DNA of 64,000 nt from Vibrio alfacsensis (GTDB lineage Bacteria > Pseudomonadota > Gammaproteobacteria > Enterobacterales > Vibrionaceae), in assembly GCF_003544875.1 (NCBI RefSeq), contig NZ_CP032093.1, forward strand, positions 1 to 64,000, read 5' to 3'. A program made the position numbers and the translations under genes. Below the pieces are notes generated by a model. It searched no databases and was not told where the DNA came from. It was given only the letters and a program-made list of their open reading frames with translations. Below, in pieces: positions 51,661 to 59,746 of the stretch; position 1 is the stretch's first letter, and every line of letters starts with the position of its first letter.

Positions 51661-51924
51661 TTAAGAAGAAGTGGTGCTACCGCCAGTCAGTTTGTCGCAT
51701 AGACCTTTTGGTACTACAACAAATGCGTCTTTTTGATTGTCTTCTTTCGATGTACCAGCACATGAACTACTTTTCGTTGCGCAGTCATTTTTACCTGCCT
51801 TTGCGACGCCGTAGCATTTCTCTTTGTCGGCAGCGACGGCTGGAGTCGCGGTGAGCATTGCTCCACCAAGTGCTAAAAGGCCGGTAACAGCAGCAGCAGT
51901 AACAGCAAGATTCGACTTTTTCAT
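51661..51924 (-). CDS. bufA: Bufferin precursor (DUF2282), copper-binding RiPP
   Basis: An 87-residue precursor from the ATG at 51924, preceded by GAGGA; the frame to 51993 is not favoured. A Sec signal peptide covers about residues 1-32 (K-K, hydrophobic core, AVA-A). The mature part has four Cys (37, 48, 55, 76) in the DUF2282 pattern [20 protein letters not shown] and GLCDKL. In studied bufferins, some Cys are converted to thiooxazole-type heterocycles by the DUF692 enzyme and the periplasmic product sequesters copper. First gene of the operon. No sigma/anti-sigma pair, often linked to such operons, is next to it. Confidence 0.9.
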   Translation of the reverse strand: MKKSNLAVTAAAVTGLLALGGAMLTATPAVAADKEKCYGVAKAGKNDCATKSSSCAGTSKEDNQKDAFVVVPKGLCDKLTGGSTTSS

Positions 51925-52206
51925 AATACGTTCCTCTGAGTGATTTCCTTTACTTAGATTGGCAAGCTGATTCAGTGTTTGTTGTGTGACCACTGTTCAT
52001 CAACGTGCTTAACTTAAAAGAGAGGAAATTGGCATGAAAACTTTCAGGTAAATTCAATTTTTGAATGATTTGTAGCTGTGTTATTTCAACAAGTGATTGA
52101 TGTGTGGTTTAAAAATACATCAAATTTTTATGAAATTTTGTCTCATCTGTAATGATTGTTTAGGTTATAATCTATTTTTATGTATAAATAACCAGTAGCG
52201 CTCATC

Positions 52207-54381
52207 ATGATGGATCCCTCTTTATTACTCGACGGTTTGAACGATAAACAACGTGAAGCCGTTGCTGCACCTCTAGAAAATTTGCTTATCCTTGCTGGTG
52301 CAGGGAGTGGTAAGACTCGCGTTCTTGTTCATCGAATTGCTTGGTTGATGTCGGTAGAGCAAGCATCGCCGTTTTCAATTATGTCTGTAACCTTTACCAA
52401 TAAGGCTGCGGCAGAGATGCGTGGTCGTATTGAAGAGTTAATGATGGGCAGTACAGGTGGCATGTGGAATGGTACATTTCATGGTATTTGCCACCGTATT
52501 TTGCGAGCACACTATCTTGATGCAAAGCTACCTGAAGATTTTCAAATCATTGATAGCGACGATCAGTTGCGTCTATTGAAGCGTTTAATCAAAGCGCAAA
52601 ACTTAGATGAGAAACAATGGCCTGCACGCCAAGTATCATGGTGGATTAACGGCAAGAAAGACGAGGGTCTACGTCCGTCGCACATTGACGCTTACCATGA
52701 TCCAGTCACAAAAACTTATCTACAGTTGTACACCGCTTACCAAGAAGCGTGTGATCGTGCTGGTTTGGTCGACTTTGCGGAAATTTTGCTGCGCGCGCAT
52801 GAGCTACTGCGTGATAACAAGTTCGTCCGTGAGCACTACCAAGCACGTTTTAAACACATTTTGGTGGATGAGTTCCAAGATACCAACAATATCCAATATG
52901 CTTGGCTACGTATGATGGCAGGTCCTGAATGTCACGTGATGATAGTCGGTGATGATGATCAGTCTATTTATGGTTGGCGTGGCGCTAAAATTGAGAACAT
53001 CGAGAAATTTACCCTCGAATTCCCAAGCGTAAATACCATTCGTTTGGAGCAAAATTATCGCTCAACCAAAACGATTCTTGAGGCTTCCAATGCTTTGATT
53101 GCGAACAATACTGAGCGTATGGGTAAGGAGCTATGGACGGATGGTGTTGTCGGTGAGCCGATCTCGGTTTACAGCGCTTACAATGAATTAGACGAAGCTC
53201 GTTTTGCGGTAAATAAAATCAAAGAGTGGCAGGAGAAAGGTGGTGTCTTAAATGATGCTGCGATGCTTTACCGTAACAACGCCCAGTCGCGTGTTTTGGA
53301 AGAAGCCTTAATCCAAGCTGGTCTGCCTTATCGTATTTACGGCGGCATGCGATTCTTCGAACGTCAGGAAATCAAAGATGCGTTGAGTTACATGCGGTTA
53401 ATCGCTAACCGTAATGATGATGCGGCGTTTGAGCGTGTGGTTAATACGCCAACGCGTGGTTTGGGTGATAAGACCCTAGAAACCATCCGCTTTGCGGCGC
53501 GTGATCGCGGCTGCACCATGTGGGAAGCGAGTGTGGCAATGATAGAGGAACAAGTGTTAGCAGGTCGTGCTGCTGGCGCATTGAGCCGTTTCATTGAGCT
53601 CATTACTGCACTAGAAGACGACACGATGGAAATGCCGTTGCATCACCAAACGGATCATGTGATCAAGTATTCCGGCTTGTTTGCAATGTACGAGCAAGAA
53701 AAAGGCGAAAAGTCGAAAGCGCGTATAGAAAACTTGGAAGAACTGGTCACAGCAACACGTCAGTTCGAAAAGCCGGAAGAAGCTGAAAATATGTCGCTAC
53801 TGACAGCCTTCCTAACTCATGCTGCATTAGAAGCGGGTGAGGGGCAGGCGGATGAATTTGAAGATGCAGTCCAGCTTATGACACTGCACAGTGCGAAAGG
53901 TTTGGAGTTCCCACTTGTCTTTATGGTTGGTGTGGAAGAGGGCATGTTCCCAAGCCAAATGTCTGCAGAAGAGGCGGGACGTTTAGAAGAAGAGCGCCGA
54001 TTGTGTTATGTGGGTATGACGCGAGCGATGCAGAAGCTATACATCACATACGCAGAGATGCGCCGCTTGTATGGGCAAGATAAATACCACAAGCCATCGC
54101 GTTTTATTCGTGAATTGCCAGAAACCTGTTTAGATGAAGTTCGCATGAAAGCGCAAGTCAGCCGTTCTGCAAGTAGTGGTCGATTCAGCCAAACAGTTGT
54201 CAAAGAAAGCTTCAATGAAACTGGTTTTTCGCTTGGTTCTCGTGTTATGCATCCAAAATTTGGTGAAGGGACCATCATCAACTTCGAGGGCAGTGGTCCA
54301 CAGAGTCGTGTACAGATCGCCTTTAACGGTGAAGGTATTAAATGGTTAGTGACCGCTTACGCTCGATTAGAGAAGTTGTAA
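52207..54381 (+). CDS. uvrD: UvrD, DNA helicase II
   Basis: Superfamily 1A 3'-5' helicase of 724 residues (ATG at 52207, with a second ATG next). Motif I AGAGSGKTRVL (about 31-41), motif II VDEFQDTN (about 220-227), motif III GDDDQSIYGWRGA (about 247-259), motif IV QNYRS, motif V LMTLHSAKGLEFPLVF and motif VI RRLCYVGMTRA are all present. A C-terminal Tudor-like region (HPKFGEGTIINFEG) follows. It acts in nucleotide excision and mismatch repair. I looked for a LexA box upstream and saw none convincing. Confidence 0.97.
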   Translation: MMDPSLLLDGLNDKQREAVAAPLENLLILAGAGSGKTRVLVHRIAWLMSVEQASPFSIMSVTFTNKAAAEMRGRIEELMMGSTGGMWNGTFHGICHRILRAHYLDAKLPEDFQIIDSDDQLRLLKRLIKAQNLDEKQWPARQVSWWINGKKDEGLRPSHIDAYHDPVTKTYLQLYTAYQEACDRAGLVDFAEILLRAHELLRDNKFVREHYQARFKHILVDEFQDTNNIQYAWLRMMAGPECHVMIVGDDDQSIYGWRGAKIENIEKFTLEFPSVNTIRLEQNYRSTKTILEASNALIANNTERMGKELWTDGVVGEPISVYSAYNELDEARFAVNKIKEWQEKGGVLNDAAMLYRNNAQSRVLEEALIQAGLPYRIYGGMRFFERQEIKDALSYMRLIANRNDDAAFERVVNTPTRGLGDKTLETIRFAARDRGCTMWEASVAMIEEQVLAGRAAGALSRFIELITALEDDTMEMPLHHQTDHVIKYSGLFAMYEQEKGEKSKARIENLEELVTATRQFEKPEEAENMSLLTAFLTHAALEAGEGQADEFEDAVQLMTLHSAKGLEFPLVFMVGVEEGMFPSQMSAEEAGRLEEERRLCYVGMTRAMQKLYITYAEMRRLYGQDKYHKPSRFIRELPETCLDEVRMKAQVSRSASSGRFSQTVVKESFNETGFSLGSRVMHPKFGEGTIINFEGSGPQSRVQIAFNGEGIKWLVTAYARLEKL

Positions 54382-54412
54382 GGCTTTGCAAAAATTAGCG
54401 TATTAAGATTCA

Positions 54413-54437
54413 GAGCTGCTTCGGCGGCTCTTTCTTA
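54413..54437 (+). terminator. Terminator after uvrD
   Basis: Stem AGAGCTGC paired with GCGGCTCT, loop TTCG, followed by a T-rich tract. Confidence 0.82.
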
Positions 54438-54540
54438 TGCTGTTTATGAGTCAACAAAACGACAAAGAATTGAGTAGGAAAGCGTTGATTGAAGTAAGTT
54501 ATGAGTGTTATTTACTTGCTTTCAGAGAAAGCGTCTTCAG

Positions 54541-54961
54541 AAAAAGAAAAACCCCGAGGGCTTGCGCCCATCGGGGTTATAGTCTTACTCGCAGCAATCC
54601 AGCTACTAAAAGTGCTCCATGCATCGAATCCATGATAGTTCGCTGTATTCCGTCAGCGTAATCCTTGCATCGCTTTCCTAGCGGTGTCCTTGACCTTATC
54701 CTGGTCTGCTAACAATCCTCGTTAGCTCTCATCACTTGTTCCCTGAGCGGTGTCCCTGACATCTTCCTGATGTTCAATCCGTGCCTCGTCCAGAGGTGTC
54801 CATATCCCATCCTTAGTAGTAACCATCCTAGTTACTATTGAGTCCGTTCAATGTCCAATTTTGCAATCCATGCCCGACTATTCTTCCTGAATAACCGTTT
54901 CTTCTTCCTGAAGTTCACCAAATCCCTGGTGTTTCCTGTTCCGTGTCAGCATCCTTCCGAC
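54541..54961 (-). ncRNA. csrB: CsrB-family small RNA (CsrA sponge)
   Basis: Read on the minus strand, this gene-free stretch has about 28 GGA triplets in some 420 nt. Many are in hairpin loops (AGGA or GGA flanked by short inverted repeats such as TTGGTG..., GTAACTAGGATGGTTAC, GCTAACGAGGATTGTTAGC, CATCAGGAAGATG). This is the mark of a CsrA-titrating RNA. It starts near 54961 (GTCGGAAGGATGCTGAC, as in csrB genes) after a -10 TAATAT (54969-54974) and -35 TTGTTG (54991-54996). It ends in a strong terminator: ACCCCGATGGGC/GCCCTCGGGGT stem (about 54551-54578), then TTTTTCTTTTT. VarA/CsrA control is inferred. Confidence 0.92.
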
Positions 54962-55121
54962 AGGTTTAATATTACGTGATTAATGGTTCTCAACAATGGC
55001 TGAAATTCATATTTTTCCAAGATAGTGGCGTTCAAAAAAAGAACGAACATTGTAAATTCAATGAGTTAACTTGGTTTGGGCCAGAATTCTCTACATAAAA
55101 AGAGATGTTTGCTCACCTCCT

Positions 55122-55139
55122 TGTAAGAGATCTCGCACA
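55122..55139. promoter_or_regulatory. VarA/UvrY (GacA-type) activator site
   Basis: TGTAAGAGATCTCGCACA is an imperfect 18-bp palindrome matching TGTAAG-N6-CTTACA (read from either strand, 4 of 6 bases in the weaker half). It lies about 160-175 bp upstream of the csrB start. The E. coli UvrY site is also far upstream (near -195). Confidence 0.75.
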
Positions 55140-55159
55140 AAGGCTTGAGCAAAACACTA

Positions 55160-56926
55160 CTATTGCCCGATCGCCATGCCCTCACGGCGTGGATCCGCAG
55201 CCCCTTCAAGTCCATCTTTCAATATACGTATCGCATGCAGCCCAGAGTTCAAATCACGAACATCGGTCTTAAATCCCATTTTTTCTAATTCTGATTGAAA
55301 GCTTTCTGCGGTGGTTCCTTGTTCAATATCTAAGGTGCCAAAACGGTTCAGTAATCGTGGTTGATTAACAGCACTTTGGATATCCATATCCCATTGAGTG
55401 TGGGCAATGATAGCTTGTGCAACGTAGCCAATGATGCGACTGCCGCCTGGAGAACCAATTGCCATGTAGGGTTTATCGTCCTTCATCATAATCGTCGGTG
55501 CCATAGAAGAACGTGGGCGTTTGCCCGGTTCTAAGCGGTTTGCGATTGGCACACCATCTTGATGAGTGCGGAAAGAGAAATCGGTAAGTTCGTTATTGAG
55601 CAAAAAGCCGCGTACCATCAAGCGTGAGCCAAAGGCGTTCTCGATGGTTGTTGTCATTGAAACCACATTGCCTTGCTTATCGACGATATTAAAATGGCTG
55701 GTGGAAGGCAGCTCGATCGATTGGTCCATGCTTAAGTTCATGGCGTGCGACCAAGGAGGGTTGCCGGCTTCAACCTTACTCAAGGCTTTACCGATTTGAA
55801 TGAGCTCAGCACGTTGTTTTAGATAATCTTTATCAAGCAAGCCTTCGGTTGGCATTGGCACATAATCTTGGTCGGCCATGTATTTACCTCGATCCGCAAA
55901 CGCAAGACGAGAGGCATCAGCGATCACTTGCCATGATTTCGCGCTTTCGGCTCCCCAGCCTTTCAGATCGTATTGCTCGGTGATCGCGAGAATCTGTCCA
56001 ACCGTCAATGCGCCAGAGCTTGGTGGTCCCATGCCGCAGATATCATAGCTTTGATAGGCCGTACAAGCGGGGTCACGTTGCTTGATTTGGTAAGTATCGA
56101 AATCGCCCTGAGCTAATACGCCAGAGTTTCCCGCTGCATTCTGAACGGTCTTAATGATGTCTGTGGCGATATCGCCTTGATAGAAAGCTTTTGCCCCTTG
56201 TGATGCAATGGCCGTCAGAGTTTGCGCGTATTCAGGGTTCTTCAACAACGTGCCTTTGGCTTTTGGTGAGCCATCTGGATTAAAGAAGTAAGCCTTAGTC
56301 GCAGGGAAGCGTGATAGGCGCTTGGCATCTTTCTCAATCAGACTCGAGAGGCGAGGACTCACTTCGAAACCTTGCTCAGCCAAGGTAATCACAGGTTGAA
56401 TGATGTTCTTCCATTCTAACTTGCCGTATTTCTGGTGCGTGTCCCACAGCAGTTTGACAGTGCCTGGAGTAGCGACGGAACGCCCGCCGACAACCGCATC
56501 GTAAAACTGTAGGGGTTGTCCATTTTCATCTAAAAAGAGTTTAGGCGTCGCGGCGAGTGGTGCGGTTTCTCGACCATCATACGTAGTCAGCTTTTGTTCT
56601 GTGTTATCCCAATACACCAAAAATGCGCCCCCACCAATGCCGGAAGATTGAGGTTCAACTAAACCTAACATCAGTTGCACGGCAACCATGGCATCAATGG
56701 CATTACCACCTTGTGCAAGAACGTCTGCTCCAGCTTGGGTTGCAAGTGGGTTGGCTGCTGTGACCATATAGTCTTTCGCTTTGACCAATTGCTTTTTCTC
56801 AAGGCCAGTACTGTGTTCAGGTGCGACGGAATCCACAGCTTGGTTAGCGACGGCTTGGGTCGATAAGACGAGTGAGGTAGCAAGAAAAAGCCCCGTGGTT
56901 ACGAGGCGGTTGAACGTCCAATGCAT
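55160..56926 (-). CDS. ggt: Gamma-glutamyltranspeptidase
   Basis: Periplasmic N-terminal nucleophile hydrolase, 588 residues from the ATG at 56926; the frame to 56983 is not needed. A signal peptide of about 28 residues ends in AVA-N. The precursor cleaves itself before the catalytic Thr in STSHFNIVDKQGN (about residue 400), giving large and small subunits. Substrate-binding stretches are DGRETAP (about 110), the GSPGGSRI oxyanion region, and RPRSSMAPTI. It hydrolyses glutathione and gamma-glutamyl amides. It is monocistronic. Confidence 0.95.
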   Translation of the reverse strand: MHWTFNRLVTTGLFLATSLVLSTQAVANQAVDSVAPEHSTGLEKKQLVKAKDYMVTAANPLATQAGADVLAQGGNAIDAMVAVQLMLGLVEPQSSGIGGGAFLVYWDNTEQKLTTYDGRETAPLAATPKLFLDENGQPLQFYDAVVGGRSVATPGTVKLLWDTHQKYGKLEWKNIIQPVITLAEQGFEVSPRLSSLIEKDAKRLSRFPATKAYFFNPDGSPKAKGTLLKNPEYAQTLTAIASQGAKAFYQGDIATDIIKTVQNAAGNSGVLAQGDFDTYQIKQRDPACTAYQSYDICGMGPPSSGALTVGQILAITEQYDLKGWGAESAKSWQVIADASRLAFADRGKYMADQDYVPMPTEGLLDKDYLKQRAELIQIGKALSKVEAGNPPWSHAMNLSMDQSIELPSTSHFNIVDKQGNVVSMTTTIENAFGSRLMVRGFLLNNELTDFSFRTHQDGVPIANRLEPGKRPRSSMAPTIMMKDDKPYMAIGSPGGSRIIGYVAQAIIAHTQWDMDIQSAVNQPRLLNRFGTLDIEQGTTAESFQSELEKMGFKTDVRDLNSGLHAIRILKDGLEGAADPRREGMAIGQ

Positions 56927-57035
56927 GATGACTCTCCATGTTGCCAGTTTTGTGTTTTCAGCTTGGCAGTCATGAAGAGTCACGTCGAGTCAGCAATCGC
57001 AGAAATGTCGAGTATGAGAGGATTTAATCTTTGTA

Positions 57036-57695
57036 TTAACCAACTAAGTTTGTGGCAGTTTGAAATAGAATGCTGCTGCCAACTAAGGTGAATATGACAC
57101 CACATAAGCCGTCAATGTAGATGCCAGCTTTGTGTAATTTGCGTTGTAAACGCTGAGTCGACAGCATCCACGCTAGGCTAGAGAACCAGAATAGCGACAA
57201 GCCAAATAGAATAGCTAAAGCTATGCCTTTGCCAGTAATCGACATCCCAGCAGGGACTAAGCTTGACATCAAACTGATGAAAAACACTAACGCTTTCGGG
57301 TTCAGAATATTGGTTGCAAACCCTTTAGCAAATGCTTGACGCTTGTTACTGATCACCAAGTTGTTTTGTTTCTTAGGTTGATCCGCCATTGGGTTTTTGA
57401 TCATGGTGATCACGGCACGTAATGCACCGATTCCTAAGTAAAGTAAGTAACTGCCACCCAATAGTTGCACTACGGAATACAATAAAGGGTGCTGGTGGAC
57501 GATATAACTCACGCCTGTCAGGCTGAACAACGAGTGAAGCAAAATACCAACAGACAATCCCAACGCAATGTACAAGCCGGTTTGACGGCCGTGACGTGTT
57601 GCGTTTTGAACCACAAGGGCAAAATCCGGACCGGGACTCATTAAGGCAATAAAGTGAATACTGGCGAGTGTCAGCAATATGGTGGATTCATTCAT
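57036..57695 (-). CDS. LysE/RhtB-family amino-acid exporter
   Basis: Inner-membrane exporter of 219 residues from the ATG at 57695; the TTG at 57707 is less likely. Six hydrophobic segments are visible. The family signature SPGPDFALVVQNATRHGRQTGL is at about 20-41 and NILNPKALVFFISL at about 131-144. Likely substrates are amino acids such as homoserine, threonine or lysine, but which is not clear. It is transcribed away from nothing obvious; its neighbour is an AraC regulator in the same orientation. Confidence 0.88.
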   Translation of the reverse strand: MNESTILLTLASIHFIALMSPGPDFALVVQNATRHGRQTGLYIALGLSVGILLHSLFSLTGVSYIVHQHPLLYSVVQLLGGSYLLYLGIGALRAVITMIKNPMADQPKKQNNLVISNKRQAFAKGFATNILNPKALVFFISLMSSLVPAGMSITGKGIALAILFGLSLFWFSSLAWMLSTQRLQRKLHKAGIYIDGLCGVIFTLVGSSILFQTATNLVG

Positions 57696-57785
57696 AACAC
57701 ATCTCAAATAGAAACAATGTCCCTATTGTCGTGGTAAGTCATATATTGTGCTTGTAAAAAACTAACACTTTCTCATTAAGTACCA

Positions 57786-58583
57786 TTAGCGCGTGACTTG
57801 AGATGGAGAAACTCCGTAAGTCTGTTTAAAAGCTTTGCTGAAATGTGCCTGATCGTAAAAACCAATCTGATGGGCCACATGAGTACCACATTGACCCGCT
57901 TGAAGTAATTTCATGCCTTGTTCGAGTCGTAGGCGTGCAAACCAAGCGTAGGGCGTCATGCCAGTTTGTGCTTTGAAATGCCGTTGGAATTGATTCGGAC
58001 TTAATTGGCACAGCTCTGATAGGGAATCCAAGCGTACCGCTTGATCAAGGTTTGCCATTAAGTAATCTTTTAGCGTGCTTAAAGATTGATTACCCAGTGG
58101 TACCACTTTTTGTCTCTCAAGCGATCCGTAGCGATCAAAAAGCTGGTTAAATCCTTCAAAAGGAAGGCAATCTTTGGTGAGTTGGCTGAGGTTTTCACGA
58201 CGAAGTAGCCCGTGTAAGTTACTAAGTTGTAAAAATATCTTCGGATCCGAGATGATCAGCTCGTTGAAGTGTATTATTTGACCGCTTTGCTTAGGATCAG
58301 CCAGATCACTCAACAAGTGAGGTTCGATCGCAAATACATTCACTTCATAGCCACTTTCGAGCTTAGATTGCCCGTCGTGCAGCTCATCTGGCGGCATTAT
58401 CACAATTTGCCCGTGACCAACTTGGTGGCTGTTACCTTGGTATTGGAACTTCTGCGCGCCATGCGTGATCAGACCGAGATGAAAATCCAGATGGTAATGC
58501 CTTTGAAAAGCAAATGTCTGATATTTCGCCTCAATCAGCCTCAAGTTGTCATGCTCGGTTGCGTAGTACTGAATATGTTCCAT
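57786..58583 (-). CDS. AraC-family transcriptional regulator
   Basis: AraC regulator of about 265 residues from the ATG at 58583. The longer frame to 58658 runs through the rarD terminator. The N-terminal cupin sensing domain covers about 1-130 (FQRHYHLDFHLGLITHGAQKF). The C-terminal pair of helix-turn-helix motifs covers about 165-265 (LSPNQFQRHFKAQTGMTPYAWFARLRLEQGMKLL in part, then AHQIGFYDQAHFSKAFKQTYG). The LysE-type exporter just downstream is the natural candidate target. Confidence 0.88.
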   Translation of the reverse strand: MEHIQYYATEHDNLRLIEAKYQTFAFQRHYHLDFHLGLITHGAQKFQYQGNSHQVGHGQIVIMPPDELHDGQSKLESGYEVNVFAIEPHLLSDLADPKQSGQIIHFNELIISDPKIFLQLSNLHGLLRRENLSQLTKDCLPFEGFNQLFDRYGSLERQKVVPLGNQSLSTLKDYLMANLDQAVRLDSLSELCQLSPNQFQRHFKAQTGMTPYAWFARLRLEQGMKLLQAGQCGTHVAHQIGFYDQAHFSKAFKQTYGVSPSQVTR

Positions 58584-58586
58584 GAA

Positions 58587-58620
58587 ATAAAAAAGCTTGG
58601 TCACATTATGACCAAGCTTA
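58587..58620 (-). terminator. Terminator after rarD
   Basis: Perfect stem AAGCTTGGTCA with TGACCAAGCTT, then a T run on the minus strand. It sits immediately before the AraC start codon. Confidence 0.85.
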
Positions 58621-58654
58621 TCCATCAATTTGTCAATTGTCTTGTAAAAAACGA

Positions 58655-59569
58655 TCACGCCGTACGAGCAGCTTTGCGCGATTTGCGATTATTACTCAAA
58701 CCATCAAAGCTAAACACGGCCAATGCTCCCCAAATGAAAGCAAAAGTGATCGCTTTATCTGCGGAGAACGGTTCACCGTAAATTAATACTGCAAGTAAGA
58801 ACATTAGACTTGGCCCGATATACTGAAAGAAACCTAACGTTGATAACGTTAGTCGTGTCGCTGCGCCGGTGAAACAAAGCAGAGGAAGTGTGGTGATAAC
58901 ACCCGCTGCGATTAATAAACTATTGAGTTGCCATGGATTGTCCAGCATGTTTGATGTTGGCGTATTAGCGATAAACAGTAGATAGATGAAAGCTGCAGGT
59001 AGTAAAACGGCCGTTTCGATAAACAGTCCGGTTTGTGCATCGAGGCTGACTTTTTTACGCAACAGACCATAGAAACCAAAACTCATTGCAAGGGCGATTG
59101 CCACTATAGGGACGGATCCAAAAACAAATAGCTGAACCAGTACTCCACACGCTGCGAGAGTCACTGCAAACCATTGTAATTTACGTAGGCGTTCACCAAG
59201 AAAAACCATCCCCAATAAAACATTGATCAGTGGATTGATGTAGTACCCCAAACTTGCATCAAGCATATGATTGGTGTTGACCGCCCAAATAAAGATTAAC
59301 CAGTTAGCCCCAATTAATACTGAACTAAACAATAGGTAAGTGACTTTGGTTTTATCTTTAATGACGCTATATACCGAACGCCAGCGACGGCCAAAATGAA
59401 GGAGCGCAGCGAGTAAAAAGAAAGACCAAATCACACGATGGCTTAATATCTCAAGTGGCGAGACATCGGCAATGGATTTGAAGTAAATGGGTGCGATGCC
59501 CCACATGGTATATGCACCAATTGCCAGTAAAACGCCTTGTTTTGCTCGCTGTTGGTCTTCTGGTGTCAT
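58655..59569 (-). CDS. rarD: RarD, EamA-family transporter
   Basis: Inner-membrane protein of 304 residues with about ten hydrophobic segments in two EamA repeats. It starts at an ATG preceded by GTGACAC. The N-terminal GVLLAIGAYTMWGIAPIYFK and HRVIWSF are RarD features. Named for chloramphenicol sensitivity in E. coli; the transported substrate is not known. Confidence 0.9.
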   Translation of the reverse strand: MTPEDQQRAKQGVLLAIGAYTMWGIAPIYFKSIADVSPLEILSHRVIWSFFLLAALLHFGRRWRSVYSVIKDKTKVTYLLFSSVLIGANWLIFIWAVNTNHMLDASLGYYINPLINVLLGMVFLGERLRKLQWFAVTLAACGVLVQLFVFGSVPIVAIALAMSFGFYGLLRKKVSLDAQTGLFIETAVLLPAAFIYLLFIANTPTSNMLDNPWQLNSLLIAAGVITTLPLLCFTGAATRLTLSTLGFFQYIGPSLMFLLAVLIYGEPFSADKAITFAFIWGALAVFSFDGLSNNRKSRKAARTA

Positions 59570-59746
59570 AGTGTGTCACCTAATTGTGTGTTTATAGAGC
59601 AGAAAATCAGTATACGAGTCGTGAACTAAATCACCTAACAATTTGCGGTTTTATTCACCATCAAACCCCATTACAATGTGCCCTCACTTTGCGTGCTAGT
59701 CGCATGCAAAAGCACCTCTTTTTTAAGACCCTATCTGAGATTATTC

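Noticed and set aside
52030..52206. LexA (SOS) box before uvrD
   Set aside because: No CTG-N10-CAG palindrome is visible in the spacer.
54437..54661. A 74-codon open frame after uvrD
   Set aside because: It begins at the uvrD terminator and runs antisense through the csrB terminator; the GGA-rich minus strand explains the sequence better.
58269..58781. A 170-codon plus-strand frame across the AraC and rarD genes
   Set aside because: It is antisense to two clear genes and to a terminator.
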